From Silene conica (taxonomy: Eukaryota; Streptophyta; Magnoliopsida; Caryophyllales; Caryophyllaceae): 64,000 bases of DNA. The DNA lies in contig CM055315.2 of NCBI GenBank assembly GCA_029255685.2, positions 26,789,501 through 26,853,500 on the forward strand, written 5' to 3'. Below, piece after piece: positions 11,523 through 21,464 of the stretch. Below the pieces are notes generated by a model. That model searched no databases, was not told where the DNA came from, and saw only the letters and a list, made by a program, of their open reading frames with translations. A program made the position numbers and the translations under genes. Position 1 is the stretch's first letter. Every line of letters begins with the position of its first letter.

Positions 11523-13862
11523 ATGGATTCCAAGCATCTCAAGTGCCCTATCTTCGATGGCAAAAACTATAGTTTATGGAAAAATATGATGACTCATTAC
11601 ATCAAGGGTTGTGATTGGGAATGTTGGAAGATCATCCAAACTGGACCAAAGAAGATCTTGGTCGCCGCCGCCAATGGAACAACCTATGAAAAGATGGAAA
11701 GCGATTATGTGGAAAGTGACTACAAAATTGCAGAGAAAAACTCTAAGGCCATGAGCCTCCTACAGAACGGTATGATAACCTCAGAATTCGATAGATTCTC
11801 ATCTTGTAGTTCCGCTAAGGAAATTTGGGATAGTCTCGAACTTGCTTATGAAGGAACATCCGCAGTCAGGAAACATCGTATAGACTTGCTCGTTCAAAGA
11901 TATGAACTTTTCAATATGGAAAAGAATGAATCTATTGATAGCATGTCTGCACGATTTTCTTGTATTATTAATGAACTGCGGAACCTTGGCAAAAAGATCG
12001 ATTCTGAGGATATCATTCGTAAGATTCTTAGGAGTCTCACCAAAAAGTGGCAACCTAAGGTCACGGCCATAGAGGAAGCACGTGATTTATCTAAAATCAC
12101 TTACCAAGAGTTGATTGGATCCTTAATGGCACACGAGATCATACTAAATAAAAACGATGATGATCCCAAAGGAAAGGGAGTCGCTTTACAAGCCTCCACA
12201 AGTGAAGTGTGCGAAGAAGAACTAGAAGACGAGACAGTTCTATTCGCAAGACGTTTTAAAAAGGCTGTCTTCAAGGGAAGATACAAAAACCCTAACAACA
12301 AAACAGTCGACAAAAAGAAAACTGACACAAAACAAACATTCTTCAAAAGAGGATGTTTCAAGTGTGGTCAACAAGACCACATGATCAAAGACTGTCCAAG
12401 TTGGGACAAAATCAAGGATAAGTCAAAAAGAGAAAAGACCAAAACGGAGTTCAAAAAAGTAATGCTTGCGTCGTGTTGGGGAGAATTAGAATCCGAGGAT
12501 GACGAGGACTCAGAAGAAGATGAGGTAGAAAACCTGTGCCTAAGCAACGTCAGCCTAGATCTAATCTCAAACGACAACAACGAAGACGACGCATCCCATA
12601 TGTGTCTCCTTGGAGAATCCGACTCAGACGACGACGACGATGATGAAGAGGTAAATTTTCTTCAACTCAAAAGTCAAGTTAAAAATTTATCTAAAGCTAT
12701 GTTGGTTAAATATTTTGAGAAAACCCTAGACCAATGTCATGAACAAAGTCTTGAGTTAGATGACTTGAAAGAACAGATCCTCGATATTGCTAAGGAAAAT
12801 CAACTTCTGAAAGCCAAAGCTAAGAAACTGAAATCCAAAATAAGCATTGAAGCAAATGCTAAATTGGAAACAGTTATGTCTGAGAAAAAGGTTCTTGAGT
12901 CTAAAGTTATAGCCAATGAAGCTATAACCTCAAAACTGAAACTCAACATCAAACAGCTTCAATCTAAAGTTATAGCTAATGAAGCTATAACTTCAGATTT
13001 GAGAAAGGCTAATGAGCTTCTAAAGTCCAAATCTTCGATTATGGTCGAAGATGAGACTCATCTAGAAGAAGTTGAGATCCTCGAAAGCAAGATTATGGAT
13101 CTAGAATTCAATCTATCTAAAATCAAGAAGGAACATGCCAAAATTGTGTCCGACTTTCATAAAGACATTCAAAACCTAAAAGAGTCTAGCAACACTGACC
13201 ACAGTGAATGTAAGAAAGAAATAGACTCCCTAAAAGACCTCATTCTTCATGCTCGGAAGGTTCACGAAAAATGGGAAGGAAGCACTAACGTTCTAAACTT
13301 CCTAACTGAACAATCCGACAACAACATGAAGATGGGATTAGGTCACGAATGTTATGGAAGAAGGGATCACTCAAAGTGTAAACAAAGTCCTACAGATAGA
13401 GACTTTAGAAGAAGAAAATATGCCGACCTTCCTGAGTATTTAATATGCACTTATTGTGGCCATACTGGACACCTCCGAGAAAACTGTGTAAAACACGCAC
13501 AAGATTTTAAAACCGGAGTTAAGTTTGTTAAATCCTTAGGAATTCCAAACGACACTACTTCTGTCTCTGATAGTAATGATAATAAAACTGAGGAAAGAAA
13601 CATTGACCACAGATGCTTCTATGACATGACATTTGACTACGAAGAAAAAAAAAATAGAACCAAACAAACTCCTCAACAAGCAACACACAAAAATTGGTCA
13701 CCCAGAGTCCAAACTAAGACTTACACAAGAACATCAAAACCCAACTACTACCAACATAGAAAGACCTATATAAGACAAGTTTGGGTTAAAAAGAAAGATG
13801 TATTTGTAATTACTAACAACAAAGGACCCAAGTATGCTTGGGTACCTAAATCCTATCTTTAA
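11523..13862 (+). CDS. gag: Sirevirus Gag (779 aa)
   Basis: Structural polyprotein that packages the element RNA into cytoplasmic particles. The first ATG (11523) gives the classic Copia Gag start MDSKHLKCPIFDGKNY; an open stretch extends 48 bases upstream without an ATG. Seen in order: retrotransposon gag/UBN2-like region (residues about 10-220); CCHC knuckle CFKCGQQDHMIKDC (about residue 278); acidic Asp/Glu runs (about 320-380); a long predicted coiled coil with the repeated peptide VIANEAITS (about 400-580); and a second CCHC, CTYCGHTGHLRENC (about residue 642). Two knuckles and a coiled coil fit Sirevirus Gags. It ends in TAA; pol follows in another frame with at most 12 bases of overlap. 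The ORF is otherwise uninterrupted, so Gag could still be made. Confidence 0.9.
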   Translation: MDSKHLKCPIFDGKNYSLWKNMMTHYIKGCDWECWKIIQTGPKKILVAAANGTTYEKMESDYVESDYKIAEKNSKAMSLLQNGMITSEFDRFSSCSSAKEIWDSLELAYEGTSAVRKHRIDLLVQRYELFNMEKNESIDSMSARFSCIINELRNLGKKIDSEDIIRKILRSLTKKWQPKVTAIEEARDLSKITYQELIGSLMAHEIILNKNDDDPKGKGVALQASTSEVCEEELEDETVLFARRFKKAVFKGRYKNPNNKTVDKKKTDTKQTFFKRGCFKCGQQDHMIKDCPSWDKIKDKSKREKTKTEFKKVMLASCWGELESEDDEDSEEDEVENLCLSNVSLDLISNDNNEDDASHMCLLGESDSDDDDDDEEVNFLQLKSQVKNLSKAMLVKYFEKTLDQCHEQSLELDDLKEQILDIAKENQLLKAKAKKLKSKISIEANAKLETVMSEKKVLESKVIANEAITSKLKLNIKQLQSKVIANEAITSDLRKANELLKSKSSIMVEDETHLEEVEILESKIMDLEFNLSKIKKEHAKIVSDFHKDIQNLKESSNTDHSECKKEIDSLKDLILHARKVHEKWEGSTNVLNFLTEQSDNNMKMGLGHECYGRRDHSKCKQSPTDRDFRRRKYADLPEYLICTYCGHTGHLRENCVKHAQDFKTGVKFVKSLGIPNDTTSVSDSNDNKTEERNIDHRCFYDMTFDYEEKKNRTKQTPQQATHKNWSPRVQTKTYTRTSKPNYYQHRKTYIRQVWVKKKDVFVITNNKGPKYAWVPKSYL

Positions 13863-16800
13863 ACTTATTCGTGCAGTTTTTTGCCAAGGAAAATAACCTA
13901 TGGTATCTCGACAGTGGATGCTCAAGACATATGACAGGCGACGTAAATCTATTTCAAACCCTTAAACCCTTTGATGGAGGTAAAGTCACATTTGGTGATA
14001 ACAAAAAAGGAAAGATCATCGGAATTGGTAAGATAGGTATTTCATCCTCTCATGCAATAAATGATGTATACCTTGTAAGTGGTCTCAAACACAATCTTAT
14101 TAGTATATCTCAATTATGTGACAAAGGAAATAAAGTGGTTTTTCATTCAGATATATGTCGTATAATCTTAGAAGGCACCAGTAAAGTAATACTTGAAGGT
14201 CATAGGATGAAAAATGTTTATATGATTGATTTAAATGTTGTACCTACTGATTCTCTATCATGCATGAAAGTTACGTTAGATGATCCATGTCTATGGCACA
14301 AGAGATTTGGTCATATTAGCTCACCTATTCTAAGTAAGCTGAAAAGATGGGACTTGGTCGAAGGTCTTCCAAAGATCAAATTTGATCAAGAAAAGATGTG
14401 TGACACATGCGCTCGATGTAAACACGTCAGATCATCGTTTAAGCCAAAAAGAGTGGTAAGCACAGAACAAGCTCTTGAACTTGTACACATGGATCTATGT
14501 GGCCCTATGAAGGTAAGAAGCAGAGGTGGTTCCAGGTACGTTTTCGTTCTAGTTGATGATTACTCTAGATTTGTTTGGCCAATCTTTCTTCATTCTAAAG
14601 ACGAAACATTCGATGAATTCGTTAGTCTCATGAAACTTGTTCAAAACAAATATAAATCAAACCTAGTAACAATTCGTACTGACCATGGAACTGAGTTCGA
14701 CAATCATGCTTTTATTGAGTTCTGTAAAACCAATGGTGTTAGACATAACTTCTCGGCCCCTAGAACCCCACAACAAAATGGAGTCGTAGAACGAATGAAC
14801 AGAACCCTAGAAGACATGGCTAGAACAATGCTTCTTTGTAGTGGCCTACCTAGAAACTTTTGGGCTGAGGCTATAAGTACAGCTTGCTATATTCATAACC
14901 GTGCCATGATTAGACCTATCCTCAAAAAGACACCTTATGAACTTCTTCGAGGTCGTAAACCAAACATATCTCATTTAAGATGCTTTGGTAGTAAATGCTT
15001 TGTTCACAACAATGGTAAAAACTGATTAAGCAAATTCGACCCTAGAAGTGATGAAGCAATCTTTATAGGATATTCAGATCATAGTAAAGCCTACAAAGTG
15101 TTTAACAAACGTACTTTATGCATAAAGGAAAGTATTCATGTTATCTTTGATGAGAATAATGTCTTCGATAAGCCATTACAGGATATAGAGGAAAACCTAG
15201 ACGAACCTGACTTCAGGTTATCAAGGGAAGATCCTCCTGAAATGGAAATTGAAGAAGGAGAACCTCAAGGAACTCATGATGAACTCAACTTGGGAGAAAA
15301 TGGTGCGAGAGATGAAACTACAGTTGATGATACTGTAGATAACTCTCAAACCAATGACTCGGAACCCAGAGTTACAGCTAATGAAGCTGTAACTTTGAAT
15401 CACAACCAAAGGGAAGAGGCCAGAGTTATACCTGACCCTACTATAAACCCAGGTTTGGATTCAGGGGGAACAAGTCAAGATCCCGAGTCAAGTTCAGGTA
15501 ATGCTAATAATCAATCAAGGAACTGGAGATACAAAGGCTCTCATCCTTTGGATAATGTCATAGGAAGCCTGACAGATGGAGTTCAGACCCGAAGGAGCTT
15601 AAACAACTTTTGCTCATTCTACTCTTTTCTCTCCACCATTGAACCTTCAAATATCAAGGAAGCTCTCGCAGAACCAGACTGGATAGTTGCCATGCAAGAA
15701 GAACTCCAGCAATTTGAAAGAAACAAAGTTTGGCATCTTGTTCCTCGACCTAAGGACAGAACTGTCATTGGAACTAGATGGGTATTCAGAAACAAATTGG
15801 ATGACACTGGAGTCATTGTGCGAAATAAGGCCAGACTAGTAGTTCAAGGATACAACCAACAGGAAGGGATCGACTATGACGAAACCTTTGCTCCTGTTGC
15901 TCGTCTTGAGGCAATAAGACTACTCATTGCATTTGCAGCACACAAGGGAATGAAGCTTTTTCAGATGGACGTTAAGACTGCCTTTCTTAATGGCTATCTC
16001 CAAGAGGAAGTATTTGTTGAACAACCTCCTGGATTTCCTGACAGCAAACTCAAGGATCATGTATTCAAATTGGACAAAGCTCTCTATGGCCTGAAACAAG
16101 CACCTAGGGCATGGTACGACAGATTATCAAAGTTCCTATTGGAGACTGGATTCAAGAGAGGATCTGTGGATAAAACCCTATTTCTTAAAAGCGAAAACTC
16201 AGATCTACTAGTCGTTCAGATCTATGTTGACGATATTATTTTTGGCTCAACTAATAAAAAGTTGTGCAAGTACTTCTCTGAGTTGATGACTTCTGAGTTC
16301 GAGATGAGTATGATGGGAGAACTAAAGTTCTTCCTTGGACTTCAAATACAACAAACTGAAGAAGGAATCAAAGTTCATCAACAAAAATACGTCAAGGAGT
16401 TGCTAAAGAAATTCGGAATGGAAACCTCTCATGCAATGCCTACTCCAATGGTCACAGATAAGAAGTTAACCAAAGACGAAGATGGTAAGTCTGTAGATGA
16501 AACAACTTACCGAGGTATGATTGGCTCACTTCTTTATCTTACAGCAAGTCGTCCAGATATAATGTTCAGTGTCTGTGTTTGTGCGAGATTCCAATCTGCA
16601 CCAAAAGAATCACACATGATTGCAGTTAAGAGAATTTTAAGATACCTAATTGGAACCTCAAAATTATATCTATGGTATCCCATGGACTGTAACTTTAACC
16701 TAGTAGGATATTCAGATGCGGATTATGCAGGATGTTCCTTAGACATAAAAAGTACCTCTGGACTTGCTACCTTTGTAGGTCCTTGTATTATATCTTGGGG

Positions 16801-17167
16801 ATCCAAGAAACAAAATTCTGTTGCTCTCTCAACTGCTGAAGCAGAATATATTGCAGCCGCACTGGTATGTTCTCAACTTTTATGGTTAAAGCAACAGTTA
16901 CATGATTATGGTGTTGATGTTGGATGTGTGCCTATATTATGTGATAATACGAGTGCTATAATTATATCTAAAAACCCAGCCCAGCACTCGAGGACCAAAC
17001 ATATTGAAATTAGACACCACTTTCTAAGAGACCATGTTGAAAAGAAAAATATAAAACTGGAATTTTGTAGTACGGAAAAACAGTGGGCAGATATCTTCAC
17101 TAAACCATTGGCTAGAGAACGCTTTGAGACTTTGCGATTGGAAATTGGTTTAATCGGTGGCACCTAA
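13850..17167 (+). pseudogene. pol: Sirevirus Pol (PR-INT-RT-RNase H), one internal stop
   Basis: Aspartic protease motif WYLDSGCSRHMTG at about 13900; GAG-pre-integrase zinc site WHKRFGH ... CDTCARCK (about 14290-14420); integrase catalytic residues in HMDLCGP, RTDHGTEF and QQNGVVERM (about 14490-14800), all present; reverse transcriptase from about 15650 with [11 protein letters not shown] and YVDD (about 16230); RNase H with SDADYAG and STAEAEYIA up to [10 protein letters not shown] near the end. The frame differs from gag by one base, and a TGA at 15023-15025 splits integrase from reverse transcriptase. Apart from these, the catalytic motifs look intact. Functional Sireviruses reach Pol from Gag by recoding; here the short overlap offers no obvious slippery site, so a small indel is more likely. 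Confidence 0.9.
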
Positions 17168-17741
17168 TCAAATCTTAAAAGCAAAAATAACCCAGTGATT
17201 GACTACGGTTTAGATGAGATTATATGACTGTGTCCGTATACTCCGCTGCATGTGTATGTATGTATTCAATGATAAATTTTGTGATCATAATTATGTTATA
17301 CAATTCATGTATGAATGTGTGCACAACCGATCCCAAAACAATATTACATCACATATTACAAATTAACCTAAAAACATACATATTACAAATTATACAATAA
17401 TATACAAATATATCAAAATAAAAAACTTACCAGTATTAACACACATATTTTGTGTGATGGTCCCCATTGTCACGTCCCACGACTCACATAATCCCACTAC
17501 TACCTGCCACGTGACCCCCCCACTCTCCCTAGCTTTTGACTTACCCAAACCTCCTTTATTACCCTAACTATTTACCCTTCACTCAACCTACCTCATTATT
17601 ACCATCTTCCATTACTCACCCCCCTCCTAAAATTTGTAAAACCCATTAATAAAACTCAAACCTCCGCAAAACTCCATTAAATCCGACCAAAATCTCACCA
17701 CACCTCGACTAAAACAACCACCGTACTTCACCTCAACCACC
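17168..17741 (+). other. Spacer between pol and the env-position ORF
   Basis: No ORF. Ends with about 250 bp of pyrimidine-rich sequence (17490-17740) before the next ATG, which would suit a splice acceptor or a separate promoter for the downstream ORF. No specific element identified. Confidence 0.5.
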
Positions 17742-19289
17742 ATGCCACCTTCTCGCGCCACACGCTCCCAACAAAAGAAACCTTCTCCACCTTCACCAAC
17801 TCCCTCACCACCACCATCTCCGACACCCATTACCACCGCAAGTCCAACCCCAGACAACGGCAAGCGTCGTAAACTAAACCGAGTCTCATCCTCCGTCTCT
17901 GATGACATGCAAGAACTAGGATCGAACCTCAAGAACCCTCGTCCCCTGTTTAAAGAATACTCCGTCGAAGCCACCAAGGAAGGACTCGAACAAGTTTGTA
18001 TGACAAAACATGAAGGTATGCTCATTAACCGTCTTCTTCCATACTCCATTCATTCGGGTCGGTTTTACCCGACATCTTGGGTCGAAGGGTCGAAGTCTCT
18101 GCTTTTCTTTAAAAAGTTTTTGGAGTTTCAGGGATGGAAGTATATTAGCAATTTTTCGGGTTTGATATTTCCTATTGAGTTGGTACAGTTCTTTGCCTCT
18201 GTCAAATTGAGTGAATCTGGGATAAAGGCTGTGGTAAATGGAAAAGATGTCGAGATTTCTTATGGTGATGTTTGTGAAATTTTTCACCTTGATCCTAATG
18301 GTCTTGAAATTGATACCCGTAAGGAGTGGGGGGTGGTAACCCAAGAACAAAAAATGATGATCAAAAAGTATTTTGACCCAAATGCCACTGAAATTTCTCC
18401 TCTCCTCACAAATTCGTTTTCGCCCAAATTGAAGTTGTTTGTGAACTACCTTTGGAACACGATTTTACCTAGGAGGGGTGGTCGTGACAAGTTATCAAGT
18501 ATTGAAGCCATTGTCTTATTTCATTGGTTAGAAGGAAATAAAATCAATCTTGCATTCTTATTGTGTTCGAAAATTTGTCAAACTTCATCCGTCTTAATCA
18601 AGGAAAAGACGAGTTCGACACTTGACATTCCTTATGGAATGTGGGTCTCAGAAATCTTGCTCAAAAAGGGTGTTGTCGATGACTTAAGTTTCGGTGTTAA
18701 GCCCCGTGATCGCATGTGTGATAAGCTACTCAAGTTGATGGGTATTATGGTTGATGGAGTTGATTTGGCTTTTGGAAAGATGGTTGAGGAGGGTCCTAAT
18801 CCGAATCCGAATCCATCTCCCTCGTTTGAAGGCTTGGAGGCTAAGATGGATCAGATTATTGGGTTGTGTCAAAGTAAGCAAAAACAAGAAAATTTGGGTG
18901 CCTTGGGAAGTCGTGCAAGTGGTAGTCGGGGATTCGAAGAGGATGTTAAGGTTTGGATGGAAAAAGTTGATAAGCACTTGGTAAAGATTGGGTCCGAGGT
19001 TTCGGTGGTATGCTCCGAATTACTCGCCATAAGTGATCGTTTATCTTTTATAACGACGCAAGGAGGGGCAATGGTGCGTGATCATGGCCTATTAAGGGAA
19101 GATGCATCTCAAGCACTTGAGGCCGTCAAGGCACTCTCACTCAAAGTGCTCAACTTCGAGATCGCACTTAATGCCCAAGGGAGAAACGTGTCGGGTTGCT
19201 TGGATAGGTTGGAGACGCTTGAGTTTCGTAGCCGACCCGATTACGTGAACCCATATGCCAAGACACCGGCCTCCAGTTCCCGCTCTTGA
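17742..19289 (+). CDS. Env-position ORF of the Sirevirus (515 aa), intact
   Basis: Uninterrupted ORF in the env position of Sireviruses. N-terminus (1-50) is Pro/Ser/Thr-rich and ends in a basic KRRK stretch. A folded region (about 65-340) resembles the domain often labelled putative plant transposon protein, rich in aromatic and hydrophobic residues (PTSWVEGSK, WKYISNFSGLIFP). A low-complexity linker (NPNPNPSPS, about 350) follows, then a Leu/Val heptad-like C-terminal region (about 365-500) that may form a coiled coil. I see no signal peptide and no convincing single transmembrane anchor, so the label env-like refers to position only. Function is unknown. Conservation of a 1.5-kb frame beside a damaged pol suggests it was under selection until recently. 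Confidence 0.8.
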   Translation: MPPSRATRSQQKKPSPPSPTPSPPPSPTPITTASPTPDNGKRRKLNRVSSSVSDDMQELGSNLKNPRPLFKEYSVEATKEGLEQVCMTKHEGMLINRLLPYSIHSGRFYPTSWVEGSKSLLFFKKFLEFQGWKYISNFSGLIFPIELVQFFASVKLSESGIKAVVNGKDVEISYGDVCEIFHLDPNGLEIDTRKEWGVVTQEQKMMIKKYFDPNATEISPLLTNSFSPKLKLFVNYLWNTILPRRGGRDKLSSIEAIVLFHWLEGNKINLAFLLCSKICQTSSVLIKEKTSSTLDIPYGMWVSEILLKKGVVDDLSFGVKPRDRMCDKLLKLMGIMVDGVDLAFGKMVEEGPNPNPNPSPSFEGLEAKMDQIIGLCQSKQKQENLGALGSRASGSRGFEEDVKVWMEKVDKHLVKIGSEVSVVCSELLAISDRLSFITTQGGAMVRDHGLLREDASQALEAVKALSLKVLNFEIALNAQGRNVSGCLDRLETLEFRSRPDYVNPYAKTPASSSRS

Positions 19290-19974
19290 TCCTTGCATCC
19301 GTCTCTGTTTTCAGAAATTGAAATCGTATTGTTGTTGTTTTGTTTAAAGTCCGGTGGTGGACTTATAAGACTCTTGTTTTTAATTGTGGCCCATTTGATT
19401 CCCTGGCCCATTAGGAATCCGAGGCCTTATCCCTTTTTGCCTCCCTCGTATTTCTTCATCCTAACCGGCCAAGTTCTTATTCCTTTTTGATGCGGCCCAA
19501 TTTGATTGTTATCTTTTGCCTTGGCCCATCCTATCTTACACCTAGCCAGGCCCAATTTTCTTAAAACTCTATTGTTAATAATTCGGCCCATTGGCATAGT
19601 ATATTCGGATTGGTTGTGTATATTTTCACATTCCGTATGTGCTTGTGTGATATTTTTCTATGTTCATATCTTTTCGACTCGTTTATATGCTTGCTTATGT
19701 TTCGTCGTATATTATTCTAGTCGTTTCATGTCTTTGTTCTCATCTTTTCGATGATGTCAAGAGGGGGAAAAATGCGACTTAGATTTAGAATTTGCCTAAG
19801 CTTGCTCCTTGTCGTAATTCATTGTCTCTTAGGGTTCTTAAAGGATATGGGATAGATAGAAGTTAGAAACCCTAAGTTAATCTTTACTATGAATGACCAT
19901 TATTATATTGAGGGAGAACATACACTTAGACACGAAATCTAAGAAAGACTTGCCATCATCAAAAAGGGGGAATT
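19290..19974 (+). other. Sirevirus 3' untranslated region with several polypurine tracts
   Basis: No gene. Purine runs near 19758-19772 (AAGAGGGGGAAAAA), 19908-19918 (TGAGGGAGAA) and 19961-19972 (next to the LTR). Repeated polypurine tracts upstream of the 3' LTR are a known Sirevirus feature. Confidence 0.7.
19961..19972 (+). other. Polypurine tract (plus-strand primer)
   Basis: AAAAAGGGGGAA, two bases before the TG of the 3' LTR; the standard position of the second-strand primer. Confidence 0.85.
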
Positions 19975-21459
19975 TGTTGAACCATATATTCAAATATATA
20001 TATATATATAGTATATATGTTTATGTTTTGATAATGACAAGTCTAGCCATTTATATATTATATACTCGTACGTATAATCGTGTACTAAGTGTACAGAATA
20101 TTAGTAACAAGATCTAATCAATCAAGTATAAAAGATTCAAACATATTAGTCAATGAATTGGCTAAGTCGAAGATTGATAGAAGATCACAAGCGCGCCTAA
20201 TGAACTAAAGTTATATTTATCAACTATAGCTTTAGTACGAGATTGATTCAAGTTGTAGCCCGTAGCTATAACTCTATATTATGAAGAAATGATCGGAATA
20301 TATGTGTTTGGATGAAACGTTTGTTTCCAAATAATATCGTGTACAATTAATGTTAATTGGTATTTTATTTTAAGTATAGAATTGTTAATCTTAATAGGAT
20401 TATATAAAATATCTTTTGGTTAAAATAGGAATAAATAATTTTCTTATGAGATAATTATTTATTACTAAAATAAACTAAGGATTTTTATATGATCTTATTT
20501 GTCAAATAATATAATCGGATATATTAGTTTGGTACGACTTTGGAAACATGTATCATGTCACGATTCCATAATTCGTATGGAATTAAATTAAGTAAATATT
20601 ATGTATTTATTTAATATCCTAAACAAACTAAGATTATATTGTGATAATATATTTTATTATCTTTGACATAGTTTAGGAAGTTGTTTTAATAAGGATACTA
20701 GTTGTTTATTATATAAAGATCTTTCCTAAATATGAATTAGGAAATTGATTCCTTATATAATACTTGTAGTATATTATTAAATCTTTCCTAAATATATTAA
20801 GATTAGATTTAAGGTAATATTACTAAAAGACTAGTATTCTAGTTTAAGTAATATTCCTAAATCATTTAGGGTTTGAATTACCTAGATACATATTCTATAT
20901 AAATAGACTACCTATGACACATTAGTGGACACGAAAGACATACACATACATATATTCACGAAAACCGAGAGACACCACCGATCATTGTTTTTCAAGATCC
21001 GAGCTTTAATTGTCATATTCATATCAAGATTCAAGTGCTCAAGCATTGATCTTATTCATTCAAGATTGTGACATCAAGAAACATCGAAGACTTTATCTTA
21101 TTAACGTAAGATAGATCGAGTATTTAGCGGTACTCATTGTAAGGCAAGTATTTAACGGTATTTGTCGTAGCTAGATATTTAACGGTATCTTGATAGAGCT
21201 GTGACTAACATCAAAGTCACACGAGTAGGGTTGATAAAATTGTAATCCAGGGTTGGTACTAATTTTATTAATCGAGAATAGTGGACGTAGGTCTCAAAGT
21301 GTGAGACTGAACCACTTCAAAAATATCGTGTCTCTCCCTATTAATTGTTTTACTCGAAGATCATCATACAACCATACACACATCGAAGAAGATTTAAAAA
21401 AAAGGCATACTCAATTCAACCCCCCCTTCTTGAGTATATTATATCAATAAGACTCTTCA
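19975..21459 (+). repeat. Sirevirus 3' LTR
   Basis: 1485 bp, TGTTGAACC...CTCTTCA. Nearly identical to 9950-11435; differences by eye are about a dozen substitutions plus a few short indels near the TA-rich start and an A-run. Followed by AAAAC. Confidence 0.92.
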
Positions 21460-21464
21460 AAAAC
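21460..21464. other. Target-site duplication AAAAC, right copy (Sirevirus)
   Basis: Same five bases as 9945-9949, directly after the 3' LTR. Confidence 0.85.

Larger units (their letters stand above)
9950..21459 (+). mobile_element. Complete Sirevirus (Copia superfamily) retrotransposon, 11.5 kb
   Basis: Full structure: 5' LTR 9950-11435, Met-tRNA primer site, gag, pol (protease, integrase, reverse transcriptase, RNase H), an ORF in the env position, several polypurine tracts, 3' LTR 19975-21459, and flanking AAAAC. Long gag with coiled coil and two zinc knuckles, an extra ORF 3' of pol, and multiple polypurine tracts are Sirevirus hallmarks. The two LTRs differ at roughly a dozen positions by eye, mostly transitions, so insertion is recent. 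A gag/pol frame change and one internal stop in pol suggest this copy is not autonomous. It inserted into the 5' region of the MULE. Confidence 0.92.

Noticed and set aside
13858-13864. TTTAAAC, a classic -1 frameshift heptamer, at the gag-pol junction
   Set aside because: It is in phase with the pol frame, not with gag, so a ribosome reading gag would not meet it in the right register; coincidence is more likely.
17627-18350. Antisense ORFs of 140 and 144 aa opposite the env-position ORF
   Set aside because: Shadow frames of the 515-aa ORF; composition is the mirror of its Pro-rich and hydrophobic parts.
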